NCBI GenBank assembly: GCA_018857735.1
Contig: JABMCL010000188.1
Location: forward strand, 1,417,501-1,481,500
Direction: 5' to 3'
DNA length: 64,000 nucleotides
Source: Alviniconcha marisindica
Taxonomy: Eukaryota; Mollusca; Gastropoda; Provannidae
In this document: positions 1 through 12,215 of the stretch, piece by piece
Position numbering within the stretch: position 1 is the stretch's first letter
Layout: each line of letters begins with the position of its first letter
Position numbers and translations under genes: made by a program
The notes under the pieces: generated by a model
Seen by the model: only the letters and a program-made list of their open reading frames with translations
Databases searched by the model: none
Told to the model about the DNA's origin: nothing

Positions 1-512
<512 letters not shown>

Positions 513-588
513 TCAATTTGCCGAGATCTAATCCTCTTGAAGAACCTGAACTAATTGTGATTAATTGTTCTGTAAAGTGTGCTATGAT

Positions 589-590
<2 letters not shown>

Positions 591-658
<68 letters not shown>
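591..658. repeat. (CA)n microsatellite
   Basis: About 34 uninterrupted AC dinucleotides, 80 bp downstream of the GA tract. Confidence 0.97.
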
Positions 659-660
<2 letters not shown>

Positions 661-707
661 GATCCTCTTGTTATTGTCATTTAATTTCCAAATCAAGTCA
701 CAAACAC

Positions 708-1059
708 TCAAAACGAGTTTTTCTTCAGATGAACACTGTTCATATGAGAATGTAGATCATCAGACATGGTAAATTTCTTATCACACTGTGAACAAGGGAA
801 ACGAGGTCCATCATCCAGTTTGTGGTGTTGCTTCCTGTGGCGGACCAGGTTCCTTTTCTGCACATATGATTTTCCGCATTCTGGGCAGAGATGTCGCTCG
901 ATAGGCACTCTTTTTTTGCGGAGTAGAAGTCATGAATGGATGGCCAGTTGTTTCTACTTCCATCTCGGCAGAGTCATCCATTACACTCCCCTCAGTCACT
1001 GCAGACATCACCATCTGTAACATGGAATCCTCAGACCTCGTAAGTAACCTGTCTGGCAT
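708..1059 (-). pseudogene. C2H2 zinc-finger fragment, frame-broken
   Basis: The 708-910 part, read on the minus strand, encodes two adjacent C2H2 zinc fingers. The first is C-x2-C-x12-H-x3-H (begins CPECGKSY) and the second is C-x2-C-x12-H-x4-H (begins CSQCDKKF). They are followed by a short lysine-rich tail and a TGA stop. The upstream stretch (1059 down to about 918) is open in a different frame and reads as an acidic linker. The two frames meet at a run of seven A on the coding strand (911-917), where one base fewer would join them. The piece therefore looks like the last coding part of a zinc-finger protein broken by a homopolymer insertion or a sequencing error. Alternatively the fingers are a separate exon, with a splice acceptor in the A-run. 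The target DNA and parent gene are unknown. Confidence 0.6.
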
Positions 1060-1539
1060 GACTTAATGAGCGACTTTGCTGGCTTTTTGTTGTTGAGTTT
1101 TTGTTTAATGTCCTCAGATGCTAAAAGCATATTAGGGACAATCTATAAAGTAAGCTTGACTTGGATATATCATTGTTGGCTTGAGCATTGCACTGCCCAA
1201 ATAGGCCCAGCGCCACCTGGCTAGTGTAGGGGAGATCATTTGCAGCTGACTTCAGCTTTGTCAAAGCCCCAAATATGCCCAGCGCCACCAAGCGGGGCGA
1301 TCCGCAGCTAAGTCGCCCATTGTCAAAAGGAACGATCTTCACGAAGGTGCTCTGGATCGGAACACGGCACAGCACAGCATCGAAACAACCATGCACTCTG
1401 GTTCGGAACACAGAAAAACCGGGCCAGTGTTTTCCTATCCTTCTAACGCGGCTTCTAAATACTCTTAGACAGTAATAGTTCATCATATCACGCATGAGAT
1501 ATTTAATAACATAATAATATCCTGTCGTTTTCGTGTAAA

Positions 1540-2154
1540 GTGCAATTTTTCCTGCAAACGGCTGAAATCAACAATGAAAATGCTGATTGTGATTCTCGAA
1601 ACGCGCGGGAGGATCTTGTGCGTGAGATTTTGACAACTACTCATCAGCTGATTACCCGCGGTACGGAAGTTCGCTTCCAGTGGTTACCAGCGCACGTCTG
1701 CCTCTCGGGCAACGAGAAGGCGGATCAGATCAGCAAAAAGAGGAGCCAGAGCAGTTGGCTCAGCCTTGACGGTGTCGACGAAAATCGGCCTGGCCGACGT
1801 ATACGCGGAGCTAACCAAGCAGGCGTGGAAGCAGTGAGGAGAAGGAGTTCCACTCAAGGGCCACGGCCAAGGAGTGGGACGATACCACACTCCGAGCATC
1901 GCTTTCCGGCATCCTCCTCCAAAGGAAGGATGTTGTAAACCAGTGCTTGGAGTTTGGAACAATACCTCTCACTGAGTCCCCCCTGCAGGGCAGGAGTTTT
2001 CTTCGCCGGAGTGCCGACCTACCTAGCTCGCATGCATCGTCTGCACGTGGGCGTTTGGAGATGCATGTTCGTACCAACGGAGTGTGAGTGTGGGATGGGC
2101 GTCTCGTTTCACTGCACGTGATGTTCGCCTGCACCACATGCTCAGACCGTTTCA
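1540..2154 (+). pseudogene. non-LTR retrotransposon RNase H and C-terminal relic
   Basis: The frame open from 1540 reads through a recognisable RNase H end: a helix (REDLVREILTTTHQLI), a strand (TEVRFQWLPAHV), then GNEKADQISK, whose Asp is the usual last catalytic acid. This arrangement is typical of the RNase H domain of non-LTR retrotransposons. After about 1770 the frame degenerates. In another frame, around 2020-2110, a Cys-rich segment (ECECGMG followed by FHC) resembles the zinc-knuckle tail of such elements, but a stop codon follows. The reverse transcriptase and endonuclease are absent, so this is a dead 3' fragment. Confidence 0.7.
1888..1956. mobile_element. short foldback copy of an hAT-like MITE
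   Basis: The sequence starts CACTCCGAGCATCGCTTTCC and ends in its imperfect reverse complement (CAGTGCTTGGAGTTTG). The two inverted ends therefore sit almost back to back over 69 bp. The same ends occur at 4480-4556, and 405 bp apart at 32742-33146. Confidence 0.6.
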
Positions 2155-2191
2155 AGCCCCTGACTGGGAAGCTACACAGTGAAGTAGAGCT

Positions 2192-2348
2192 TCATGTCCT
2201 CAGATGTCTGAGTTGACATATTAGGGACAAATTGTGACCAATGCCGAAGCACGGTTCAATGTTGCTTTGCATCCACAGAAACCGTAAGGCTCATCAGGAC
2301 GGAAAGCCCCAGGACGGCCACCTCGACTTTCACACAGCTCCTGAACTC
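2192..2348 (+). repeat. dispersed repeat A, copy 1
   Basis: It starts ATGTCCTCAGATGTCTGAG and continues through a stretch shared with 16529-16690 and 20487-20595, including GACCAATGCCGAAGCA, the CCACAGAAACC block and GGACGGCCACCTCGACT. The first 40 bases match the ends of the 1105-3126 element. Confidence 0.65.
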
Positions 2349-3271
2349 TGAAGCTACACAGCATGGGACTCCCCTTGTGTACAAAAAACCTGGCAGTGTG
2401 CGACCAGCGTGAAGGTTGGAGCCTCTTACGGGCTGCAGCCAGACTGGTCTACACCTGTCCACTGGCAACCTACCTGTAGTATGCGGGACTACCGCCGGCA
2501 ACGTTAACGCTTTCCCGATGCTCGGGTTAATCCCGGCGGCGGAGGAAGGGACGAACGTTTCCGTGTTTCCTGCACCCAGCTCTAGTCTGCCGGACCTGAT
2601 TCCGGACCTGACAGTATACCCATTTTTTTTTTTATCCCGGCCTGACTACAGGCCCATTTTTACTACAAGTGTTTTTAAACGACCATGTGCGTCTTCGAAG
2701 TTTTTAACTGTACATACTTCGTGTTGTGTTCCGTTTGTACACAAGTTACATGTTGTGCAAGGTTCTTATCTGCAGCCCAGTTTAGTAACTGTAAATTGTG
2801 GACGACAACTGATTTTTTAACCGGACCCCTGTGAGAGAACGCCCCCGGGCCAATACAGCCAAGACGACCCAACATTCTGACGCTAGTATTGATCCGCAGG
2901 TGGACCCATTTCATCTCTACCCCAACCCCTCACTCCCCTTTTGTTCCAGCGATTTTCGGTATATCCCGATCCAAGTATTGATCCGCAAGTGGACCAAGCT
3001 CATCTCATCTCCCATCCCCCGGCCATCCCGGCCCATTGGTTTCAACTATTTTTATATCCAAGACAGGCTCAGCTGCTTTACAGATTGTCCCTAATAATTA
3101 TGCTCTTTAGCATCTGAGGACATTAAGCAAAAAGTCAGAAAAGCAGAAAGAAAACCTGTAGCAGGGTATGTGGCTGGGCACCCTTTAGGTTCCCGCTTGT
3201 GATCAGCGACCTCTACAGGCGTAATCTGATGAGAATCGAGAACTTTCGACAACCGTTTGAACGGCCGGGAA

Positions 3272-3293
3272 GGGGGGGGGGGGGGGGGGGGGG
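3272..3293. repeat. poly-G tract
   Basis: 22 consecutive G. Confidence 0.97.
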
Positions 3294-3584
3294 CTTTGTG
3301 ACTTCAACGTCAACCATAAACCGGCTGCGTGGGGTACAGGGCAGAGGAAATGATGTTTTTACTGTGACAAAAGGGTGGCACTGGCAGGTAACAGCCGTAA
3401 ATTATGTCTACTAATCATGACTCACATTTCCATTTTGGAAGGTCGTGTACTAGTCTTTACGGCAGCCAATTAGGTGGAGTTAACCGGCGTCATCTCCATG
3501 ACACCGAGACTGACTCAGTTCCCTGCCTATGACACTGACTGACCAGAGATACTACAGCAAGGGCACACTGACACCGTACTGGAA

Positions 3585-3586
<2 letters not shown>

Positions 3587-3627
<41 letters not shown>
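3587..3627. repeat. (CA)n microsatellite
   Basis: About 20 CA units. Confidence 0.97.
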
Positions 3628-3630
<3 letters not shown>

Positions 3631-4139
3631 GTGTACCGGCTTGTACAAGGACTCGCAAATATATATGTTTTTGATTTGTTTTCGATTTTCCGGCGACGCC
3701 TTTCCCGGCGGCGCTAAAAGTTGCGTCTAGAGTCTAGGCTGAACTAGTCAGATAGCGTGGTAAACATCAACACTTTTTTCAGTCGTTGGATAGCATTAGT
3801 CTTAGATAAACAAAACAAACAACCACATACAGGGGAAAGGTATTGCCTTTCCATTTGATCTCTCTTGTGGCCCTTTTTTGAAAATTATTTGCTTCACAAC
3901 ATGGCCGCATCACGGCCTCAATTCAACATACTGACAGAATGGTGGCTCAGTTGCCGCAGTAAGTAGTAAACATGGTGCTTAACCGTCCACAGAAACCTTA
4001 AGGCTTATTAGGGACGAGGGGAAGGAGGTGCCTGGGGGAAGACTGAGGGAGATTACTCATAACGCCGGCTACATCACCGGAATGACTCCTGCACTGGTTA
4101 AAATGGGCAGCGGCCATTGTAATCTTTCATTAATAGTGA

Positions 4140-4275
4140 GGGACAAAGTTACAACTGAGACAGTGTCCACAGACCACAGCTTTTGAAGAGAAAGGAGAGC
4201 AGAAGCGGATTCGAACCGAGGTCCCTCTGCCTACCGGTTCAGTCACCGGGCTTGCCGCGTGGTTGGAGAAGCAAA
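4140..4275 (-). mobile_element. probable tRNA-derived SINE
   Basis: On the minus strand positions 4217-4207 read GGTTCGAATCC, an exact match to the RNA polymerase III B box (the T-loop of tRNAs). Upstream sequence can be read as a degenerate D-arm region around 4235-4262. No complete tRNA cloverleaf was found, so I call a tRNA-derived retroposon head rather than a tRNA gene. Confidence 0.4.
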
Positions 4276-4334
4276 CAGTCAGGGGACATCACTGACTCCG
4301 CGCGATCGCTTCAAGCCGTGTTCCTTCAGTGAAA

Positions 4335-4446
4335 AAACACGTCTTTTGTCGCGACAAGCATACTTTTGTTGCGACAAGAGACGTGTTTTGTTTCAACAAA
4401 CACGTGTTTGTCGCGACAAAAGTAAGCTTGTCGCGACAAACACGTG
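4335..4446. repeat. nested palindrome with repeated TTGTCGCGACAA
   Basis: The left arm (4335-4390) and right arm (4395-4446) are near-complementary over about 50 bases. Each arm also contains its own self-complementary TTGTCGCGACAA or a one-base variant. The loop is only a few bases, so a cruciform or RNA hairpin is possible. Confidence 0.8.
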
Positions 4447-4479
4447 ACATGATAAGAATCAGCGGAAGCGGCGCGCGCC

Positions 4480-4556
4480 CACAATCCGAGCATCGCTTTC
4501 CGGCATCTAAGTTCCTCTTGAAGGGAGGATGTCGTAAACCAGTGCTTGGAGTTTGA
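4480..4556. mobile_element. short foldback copy of an hAT-like MITE
   Basis: Same inverted ends as at 1888-1956, here with a TAAGTTCCTCTTGAAGG centre. A CTT-rich tract follows immediately (4557-4590). Confidence 0.6.
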
Positions 4557-4599
4557 TCTTCTTCTTCTTCTTCTTTTTTTTCTTTTTCTTTCGAGAATT

Positions 4600-5830
4600 C
4601 AGAACTTTATTACACAAGGATTAATATTTTAGGCAGCTGCTTATTCTCACAATCTGTCCCTGCTAATCTGCATGCCAGTACTACCGGCCGCGGCGTATCG
4701 GTCATGCATCGTCACTGTACCGGGTGAAACGGCAACACCGCCGTGAGTCAGTAACAACGACTGACACTGAACAATGATAATGATTTTTTTTTCTTCCAAA
4801 AAGTTTTAATCATTATATTTGGTACAATTGTACACACATGACAATGGGCATTTTCTCCATACACCTTTACACAACACACACTGACATGCCGCGGCACTGA
4901 CACGCCGGCACGGCACTGACACACACAAGGGAAGAGCCGCAAGAACAAAGGCGGAAGAGGTGAGGAAGAGACAGGTGAAATGAAAGTAAGTTAAGAATGG
5001 GGAAAGTGAAAAAGAATAGAAAAAGGAAAGCAAAAAGCCGGGGGGAGGGGTGGGGGGAGGGAGCGCAGGAGTGGGGGGCTTCGGAGTAGGACTGAGAAAG
5101 CCCCCTGCTGGTCCGGCTTCAAGTTGTGATGTCCCTCATTTGCACCGATAATGGATAATTAAATTGGCTCTTATCGCTGCCCGTCTCAACGCAGGAGTCA
5201 TTTTGGTGGTGGTTCTTAATGTCCTCGGATGACGTTTTGGTGGTGACAGTGTAGCGTTAGGTATAGTCTCCCTCACGGAAAATCGCGATGTAGGTTTACC
5301 AGATCGCTGGCGTTCTCTGGGAGCAGGCCAAAGGGAAACTACTCTGTTAAACGACGTCGCAGCGACGACGAAGTGGGGCAGCCGAAGCTGGACGTTCAGT
5401 GTTCGGGCGATTCATCACGACGAGAAGGATCAGCCAGAAATACTTTAAGAGTTTAAGCGTTGGCATTCAGGTATGGGTAATATCCAAGGAGGCGGTCGGA
5501 AATTCCTGCGACATTGACACGCCTCAATCACTCAAGAGTCAGATTCAGAATCGCCTGATAATTATGACTCGGTCCATTCACCTCATCTTGAGACTGTGCT
5601 ACTGTATTAATACTAATACTAATAATAGTATTAATATCCAAGTTTTGAACATATTGGGCTATAGATGGAAGAGAACACGCTCAAATTAAATATTGGACAA
5701 AACAGAAAACCGCCAACCTTCTCTTGCTTTTCTTTAGACACTGCATTGCAGATCCCAGTTTCTGTCATTTCACATCACCAACACTGCAACAGTCTGTGAA
5801 CATAGATCAGAAACAAGAATTTTTAAGTTT
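4600..5830. other. intergenic, no gene recognised
   Basis: Short frames only. A partial copy of the TTAATGTCCTC terminal sequence lies near 5216-5235. I see nothing else with clear structure. Confidence 0.4.
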
Positions 5831-5832
5831 AA

Positions 5833-5961
5833 TGCTTAAATGCTTTAAGTGTCGTTTTGTTGCTTGATAAAGGGGGTTACCCCAAACATTTGCAAATTGT
5901 TTATTTTTGTCCCAATAAATAGCATTCTTTTGAACCTTTTAGTTTTATGTGTTTGGATCTG
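5833..5961 (-). mobile_element. half copy of foldback family F
   Basis: It matches the right arm of the 49523-49958 foldback: TTTAAGTGTC, TTGATAAAGGGG, ATTTGCAAATTG, CATTCTTTTGAACCTTTT, then GTGTTTGGATC. The left arm is missing. Confidence 0.65.
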
Positions 5962-6551
5962 TGAACATAGGTTTTGCTGGAACAGTCTGCTACCTTGTCT
6001 TCCTCTTTAGCAGACTTTATCTTTCAAGAAAGGGAGACATTGTTGAAACATGAAAAGCTGCGCATTTTTAAATCAGATGCATAATTTTTTTTTGCCAGTA
6101 TGTTGCTGATGATGCAACCAAGATGCTAGCACTAACAGTTCATATATTTTGTCCAGATTAGATTATTGCTGGCAGGCTATTCGCCCTGATAGTGATTAGA
6201 TACAACGGTCATGGTTTACTGGGCATTAGAAAACAAAATCTATCTATCTGCTGTCAGCCTGTTTACAGGCACTTGTAAAATCACTCCAACAAGTACAAAA
6301 CAGCTACTAATCTTGTCTGTAACTTGTGTAAGTTTAATAGAGCAGAAAATAGCAAACCTCTTCTCATACAACTGAACTGGCTTACCATAGGACAGAATCC
6401 AATTTGAAATGTATTGTAAATACATATGTTGTGTGTTTGTTGCTCTGTGCTATTCTTTAAATCAGTAAAACTCACTGTGACATGTGCAGATGGTGATGAA
6501 AACAATTATTCGTATAACTTAACAACAAAATGAGAAAAACTGAAAAAGGAG

Positions 6552-6554
<3 letters not shown>

Positions 6555-6588
<34 letters not shown>
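6555..6588. repeat. (TA)n microsatellite
   Basis: About 17 TA units. The stretch from 5962 to 6900 is otherwise AT-rich with no recognised gene. The AAR2 promoter and any 5' non-coding exon should lie here or further upstream. Confidence 0.95.
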
Positions 6589-6589
<1 letters not shown>

Positions 6590-6975
6590 AAACAGTTGTC
6601 TCTTGGCAGTGCTAGCTGACTGAGTTTAATGGAAACTTCTATTTTGGCCTTTCTGCTTTTCTAGGAACTAAAATTTTGTCTCGGTACCATGTTTTGTGCA
6701 AGTACATTTCACAATGTGGATTTACATTAAAGTTGCTATTATATATATTATATATGATATAATATAATATAAAATTATTATATGACAGTGAAGCTATTGA
6801 AAGTATGGCAAGATCTGTTTCAGTTGAGGACTTTGTTTTTGAAATCATTATACATGCTTGAATTTGAAATCATTACACAAGAGCTGTGCATGTGTTCATT
6901 TCTGGGGATATGTTTTTGTTACACCAGGTGGCAGCAGGTGCAGTGTGCAGCACACTGAACAAAAGGAAACCAGTC

Positions 6976-7142
6976 ATGGACCAGGAGACAGCCAATGTGT
7001 TGTTTGACGAGGGCGCCATTCTGGTCTTTCTAGACATGCCAGAGGGATCAGAGTTTGGCATGGACTTCAACTCTTGGAATGTTGGTCCCAATTTCCGTGG
7101 CATGAAGATGATTCCCCCTGGTGTCCACTTTGTGTACTACAG
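6976..7142 (+). CDS. AAR2: AAR2 coding exon 1
   Basis: Begins ATGGACCAGGAG and encodes the N-terminal beta-rich region. It ends TAC TAC AG before GTAAGA, splitting a codon after its second base. The same frame is open upstream, but that stretch does not look like AAR2. Confidence 0.9.
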
Positions 7143-10100
7143 GTAAGAACTGCTCCCTCAGAAACGCCATGATGTTGGTGCGTAATGATTACATATTTAA
7201 CTGTTGCCTTGGCCACACACCGCTTCATGCTGTCATCATCATTACAGTCTGTTGGTGTGTAATGATTGCGTATAAATTAACTATTGGCTTTGCCACACAC
7301 TGCTTCATGCTGTCATATCACTGTTACAGTCTGTTGGTGTGTAATGATAGTGTATAAATTAACTATTGGCTTTTGGGCCCCACACTGCTTCATGCTGTCA
7401 TATCACTGTTACAGTCTGTTGGTGTGTAATGATTGTGTATAAATTAACCATTGCCTTGGCCACACACCGCTTCATGCTGTCATGTCACTGTTACAGTCTG
7501 TTGGTGTGTAATGATTGTATATAAATTAGCTATTGGCTTGGCCACACACTGCTTCATGCTGTCATCATCATTACAGTCTGTTGGTGCGTAATGGTTATGT
7601 ATTTAACTATTGCCTTGGCCACACACCGCTTCATGCAGTCATCATCATTACAGTCTGTTGGTGTGTAATGATTATGTATTTAACTATTGCCTTGGCCACA
7701 CATCGCTTCATGCTGTCATATCACTGTTAGTGTTAGTGTTAGTAGTTACAGTCTGTTGGTGTGTAATGATTATGTATTTAACTATTGCCTTGGCCACACA
7801 CCGCTTCATGCTGTCATATCACTGTTAGTAGGTACAGTCTGTTGGTGTGCAATGATTATGTATTTAACTATTGCCTTGGCCACACACCGCTTCATGCTGT
7901 CGCATCACTGTTACAGTCTGTTGGTGTGTAATGATTATGTATTATATATTATATATTTAAATTAATTATTGCCTTGGCCACACACCACTTCATGCTGTTG
8001 TATCACTGTTAGTCTGTTGGTGTGTAATGATTATGTAATTAACTATTGCCTTGGCCATACACCACTTCATGCTGTCATCATCATTACAGTCTGTTGATGT
8101 GTAATGATTATGTATTTAACTATTGCCTTGGCCACACACCGCTTCATGCTGTCATCATCATTTTCAGTCTGTTGGTGTGTAATGATTGTGTAAAATTTTA
8201 AACCCTTGCCTTGGCCACACACCGCTTCATGCTGTCATATCATTTTCAGTCTGTTGGTGCGTAATGATTTGTAAAATTTTAAACCCTTGCCTTGGCCACA
8301 CACCGCTTCAAGCTGTCATATCACTGTTACAGTCTGTTGGTGTGTAATGATTGTGTATAAATTAACATTGCCTTGGCCACACACCGCTTCATGCTGTCAT
8401 ATCACTGTTACAGTCTGTTGGTGTGTAATGATTGTGTATAAATTAACCATTGCCTTGGCCACACACCGCTTCATGCTGTCATATCACTGTTACAGTCTGT
8501 TGGTGTGTAATGATTGTGTATAAATTAACCATTGCCTTGGCCACACACCGCTTCATGCTGTCATCATCGTTACAGTCTGTTGGTGTGTAATGATTGTGTA
8601 TAAATTAACCATTGCCTTGGCCACACACCCCTTTTCTTCATGCTGTCATCATCGTTACAGTATGTTGGTGTGCAATGATTGTGTATTTAACTATTGCCTT
8701 GGCCACACTCTGCTTCATGCTGTCATCATTACAGTCTGTTGGTGTGTAATGATTGTGTATAAATTAACTATTGCCTTGGCCACACTCTGCTTCATGCTGT
8801 CGTCATCATTACAATCTGTTGGTGTGTAATGATTGCGTATTTAACTGTTGCCTTGGCCATACACTGCTTCATGCTGTCATCATCATTACAGTCTGTTGGT
8901 GTGTAATGATTGTGTACTTAACTGTTGCCTTGGCCACACACCCCTTCATGCTGTCATCATCATTACAGTCTCTATTGGTATGTAATGATTGTGTACTTAA
9001 CTGTTGCCTTGGCCACACACCGCTTCATGCTGTCATCATCATTACAGTCTCTGTTGGTGTGCATTTTTCTTTCAGTGCTGTGGGTCGAGACAAACAAGCT
9101 GGACCCAGGTCAGGATTTTTCCACAATTTCACGAAGCACGAAATTCTAGTCAAGAAGTGGGATCCTTATCTGGAAGGTAAGCAGTGTAATCATTACACAC
9201 AGATGCATGCACTCATGCATACACACGTGCACACACATGCATGTACATACACACACAAGAGGTGAGCTGAAGGTGATGTATACATTATATCACACTTGAC
9301 GTTGATTGACTGTTTCAGTGTAATTCAGACTTTGACTGATTGATTGAATGAGTGACTGTAGCCTTTTATAGTACATTTTTGAATATTCACTGAAGTGGTG
9401 TACTTACAACCCTATTTGATTGTTACATGGCTGGTACCACATGAAACTGCTGCCGTCTTGGAGCATATTCTGTGTACACCATGCAACTATACACCAGTTT
9501 ACAGTGTCACTTCATTCAATGCCATATAGGTAGGGTGCATAGAATGGCTGGGATCTTTTATGTGCTTATGCGATAACACGGGGGTGGAACAGTCACCAGA
9601 ATATGAGTTTGCACAGAAAGTTGACCCTGGAAAAGATCATTCTCCCACTGCTCCTGCAGGAACTAAACCTTGCAACCTTGTGATCACAAGTCTAACAGTG
9701 GGTTCACACGATCCCAGAAGTCTGCAACTTTTCCCCAAAATGTATTACTACATGTCACCTACTCTTAGGTCAAAAACAACATTACTGTTAAAAAATACAG
9801 CACATATTGTTAAAAACAACCACACCATAATGAAAGATTTTTCTGTCAGTCCTGTACCCTCATATCACATTTTGTTTAGTTTGACAACACCATGGTGTGT
9901 TGCAAACTTCTGTGACAGCATCAAAAAGATTCAGAATCAGGCCCAAAAGTTGCATATTTCTGCAACTTATTGAAGCCATTTGTGTCAGAAACTGGCTTAT
10001 TGTTAGAAATCTAGAGCATGAAAAATTTAAAGAATGGTATCAGGTGAAAGAAGAAAGATTGTTCTATCTCCTCCTTACATGAAAGAAGTGCATAAAAAGC

Positions 10101-12150
10101 AGTAAAAAGCACCATACTGTGCATACAAAACAATTCTGTGAAAAATAAAACTTTACTCTGTGAAGTTACTGTTCGAACAGGCATATAACCCCCCCCCCCC
10201 CCCCCCCCCCCCAAATGCTTGGGGGTACATTTTTACACTTGATTGAACTCATCTTTTTGTCATCCATTTGTTCTTTCAAAAAGTTGCAAAGATCTGCAAC
10301 TTTTGGAAAGTTGCAAACTTCTGCAGTTGTGTGAACCCACTATGAGCTATTCTGGCTTCCCACTTTCACTCCAGTAACACGTGTACATTGTTTCTTGTTT
10401 TACATTCGAACCATTCTGGCTTTAACACAAAGGTTGAGTAACACAAGTATTTTAAAGAAAAAGCGTAGCATTTTAAATGAGTGCCCCTCCAAGTTCAAGT
10501 ATGCAGCTTTGGAGAACAATGTGAAGGTATTTTGCTTTAAAATGCCCTTAGATTTTGCACTACAAATTGGCTCAGTGAAAGATAATGTGCTACATTCGCC
10601 ACAACTGTGACTTACATAATGCCATCAAGTGTGTCACTCTCATCCTGGCGTATACCAGTACCAGTGTCATCTTTGTTGTTTTGCTTGGGGCAGTGTATGC
10701 ACACACCACAAGTGTCAGTTGGTTCAATGCAAACTGAGGAAAAGATCAAGTCTTGTTGAAATCAACTTCAGTATGTGCCATCAGTGAAGCCAAACTGTGC
10801 TGGTGATTCATAAAGTAATGTCGCTATATGTATATATATATATATATATTATATATCTTTGCATACCTACATGTTTTGTTTGATTTCAGTCATCAGTCTA
10901 AACCATGGAGATATTCACATTGTTTGTTTTCTCTGTATGAACAGACATCAGTGTGGAGGCAGTGTCCCCTGATGAGCACAGGAGATTTGAGGAGAACAAG
11001 AAGGACATGGACAGGTACCTGGCGCCCTACCCGTATGACAGGTGGGTTTGCTGTGACAAAAATCAGGGAGTAGAAAATCCCCCAAAAGACCTGAAGGGAG
11101 GCTGGGGATGTCTGATGTCTCTCTCCTGTCTGGAATTTCAGGGCTGTCTTTTGATTCCCCTTTCCTGTCTCCTCTCTTATTTCTCTGCCTAGTCCTCTTG
11201 CTCTTTCTGTCTTGTAATTTTTCTGCTCATGGTCCATTTTCCTGACTGTTTCCTAGAAACTTCTCCAGCATTTTTCGATAACAGATAGGCTTTAAAAAAT
11301 GAAAAAAAGAAAAGAAAAAAGTTCTTGTTGAGCAGCTAGGAGATGATAGCTAGTAGGTGTGTGCAACATGCTGCCATATGGCACTGGTATTTGCCATTAT
11401 ACATTTATAATTATGTAACTTTAAAAAAAAATGTTTCTGTCCATTCCTCTTTTAAATTTTTCTTTAATCTGGTGTCATTAAATTAGAATGGTCAATGATA
11501 CCAGCAATTCCTAACCTTACATGTTTAAAAAAAAAAAAATTAATAGGGGAATATTAAAGGGACTAACTCTTCAAAAATTGGTTTTGAAGTCTGTTTTGTT
11601 TTATATTTGTGTATGGATCAATTTTGTGGATTTGACTTGAAAAAGGGCTTACATGTAATGTGAAAAGAGTTTTGAAATGTGTATTTGCTTTTTGACAGAA
11701 TTTAATCATCCTGATATGACCCTGTGCGATTAACAGAATGTTAAAATCCAATTGCTAAATAATCCCCAAGAGACGAAGGGCCAAATGTGCTCACCATGTG
11801 CTGTTCCAGTGGACCATTATCATTATGGGAGTAGGACACATTTCACATTACTGGATGCACTTCAAGAGTTTTCAGCAAAGCAAGCCCATTAATTTCAGTT
11901 TTAACGGAATGGGCAAAACAGCCATACCAATTTGCTAGTTAAAATTATTATTATTATTATTGTAGATATAACAACCACAGTGGTTTCATTGTACCTGTAT
12001 GAAGGTCAGTTACTTTACTCTGATAATCTTTATATATTTAAAATTATAACTAGTATAGGTCTTCTTTATAAATATAATGTGGATCATTTTAAAATGATTG
12101 TGATATCTTAGCATGTCAGTCTGATTTTACTTTACCTTGTGTGTGTGTGT

Positions 12151-12215
<65 letters not shown>

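Larger units (their letters stand above)
1105..3126. mobile_element. approx. 2.0 kb inverted-repeat element bounded by TTAA
   Basis: The left end (1105-1165) and the reverse complement of the right end (3065-3126) share about 40 well-matched bases starting TTAATGTCCTCAGATGCTAA, with a few indels. Weaker similarity extends further inward. Both ends carry TTAA, which would fit a TTAA target-site duplication as in piggyBac-type DNA transposons. No transposase is seen inside. The interior holds a decayed retrotransposon RNase H segment, a small foldback MITE, and an internal forward copy of the terminal sequence near 2192. It is best read as a composite or non-autonomous element. Partial copies of the terminal sequence also occur at about 16529 and 20487. 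Confidence 0.6.

Noticed and set aside
2416..2820. 134-codon open frame inside the 1105-3126 element
   Set aside because: No domain recognised, and the low-complexity parts follow T-rich sequence. It was not accepted as the element's transposase.
4200..4275. Complete tRNA gene on the minus strand
   Set aside because: Only the B-box/T-loop part is convincing. I could not pair acceptor and anticodon stems, so it was kept as a SINE head only.
7121..9265. Several repeat-rich open frames of 60-160 codons within AAR2 intron 1
   Set aside because: Artefacts of the roughly 80 bp minisatellite; they change frame with each indel and overlap true exons only at the edges.
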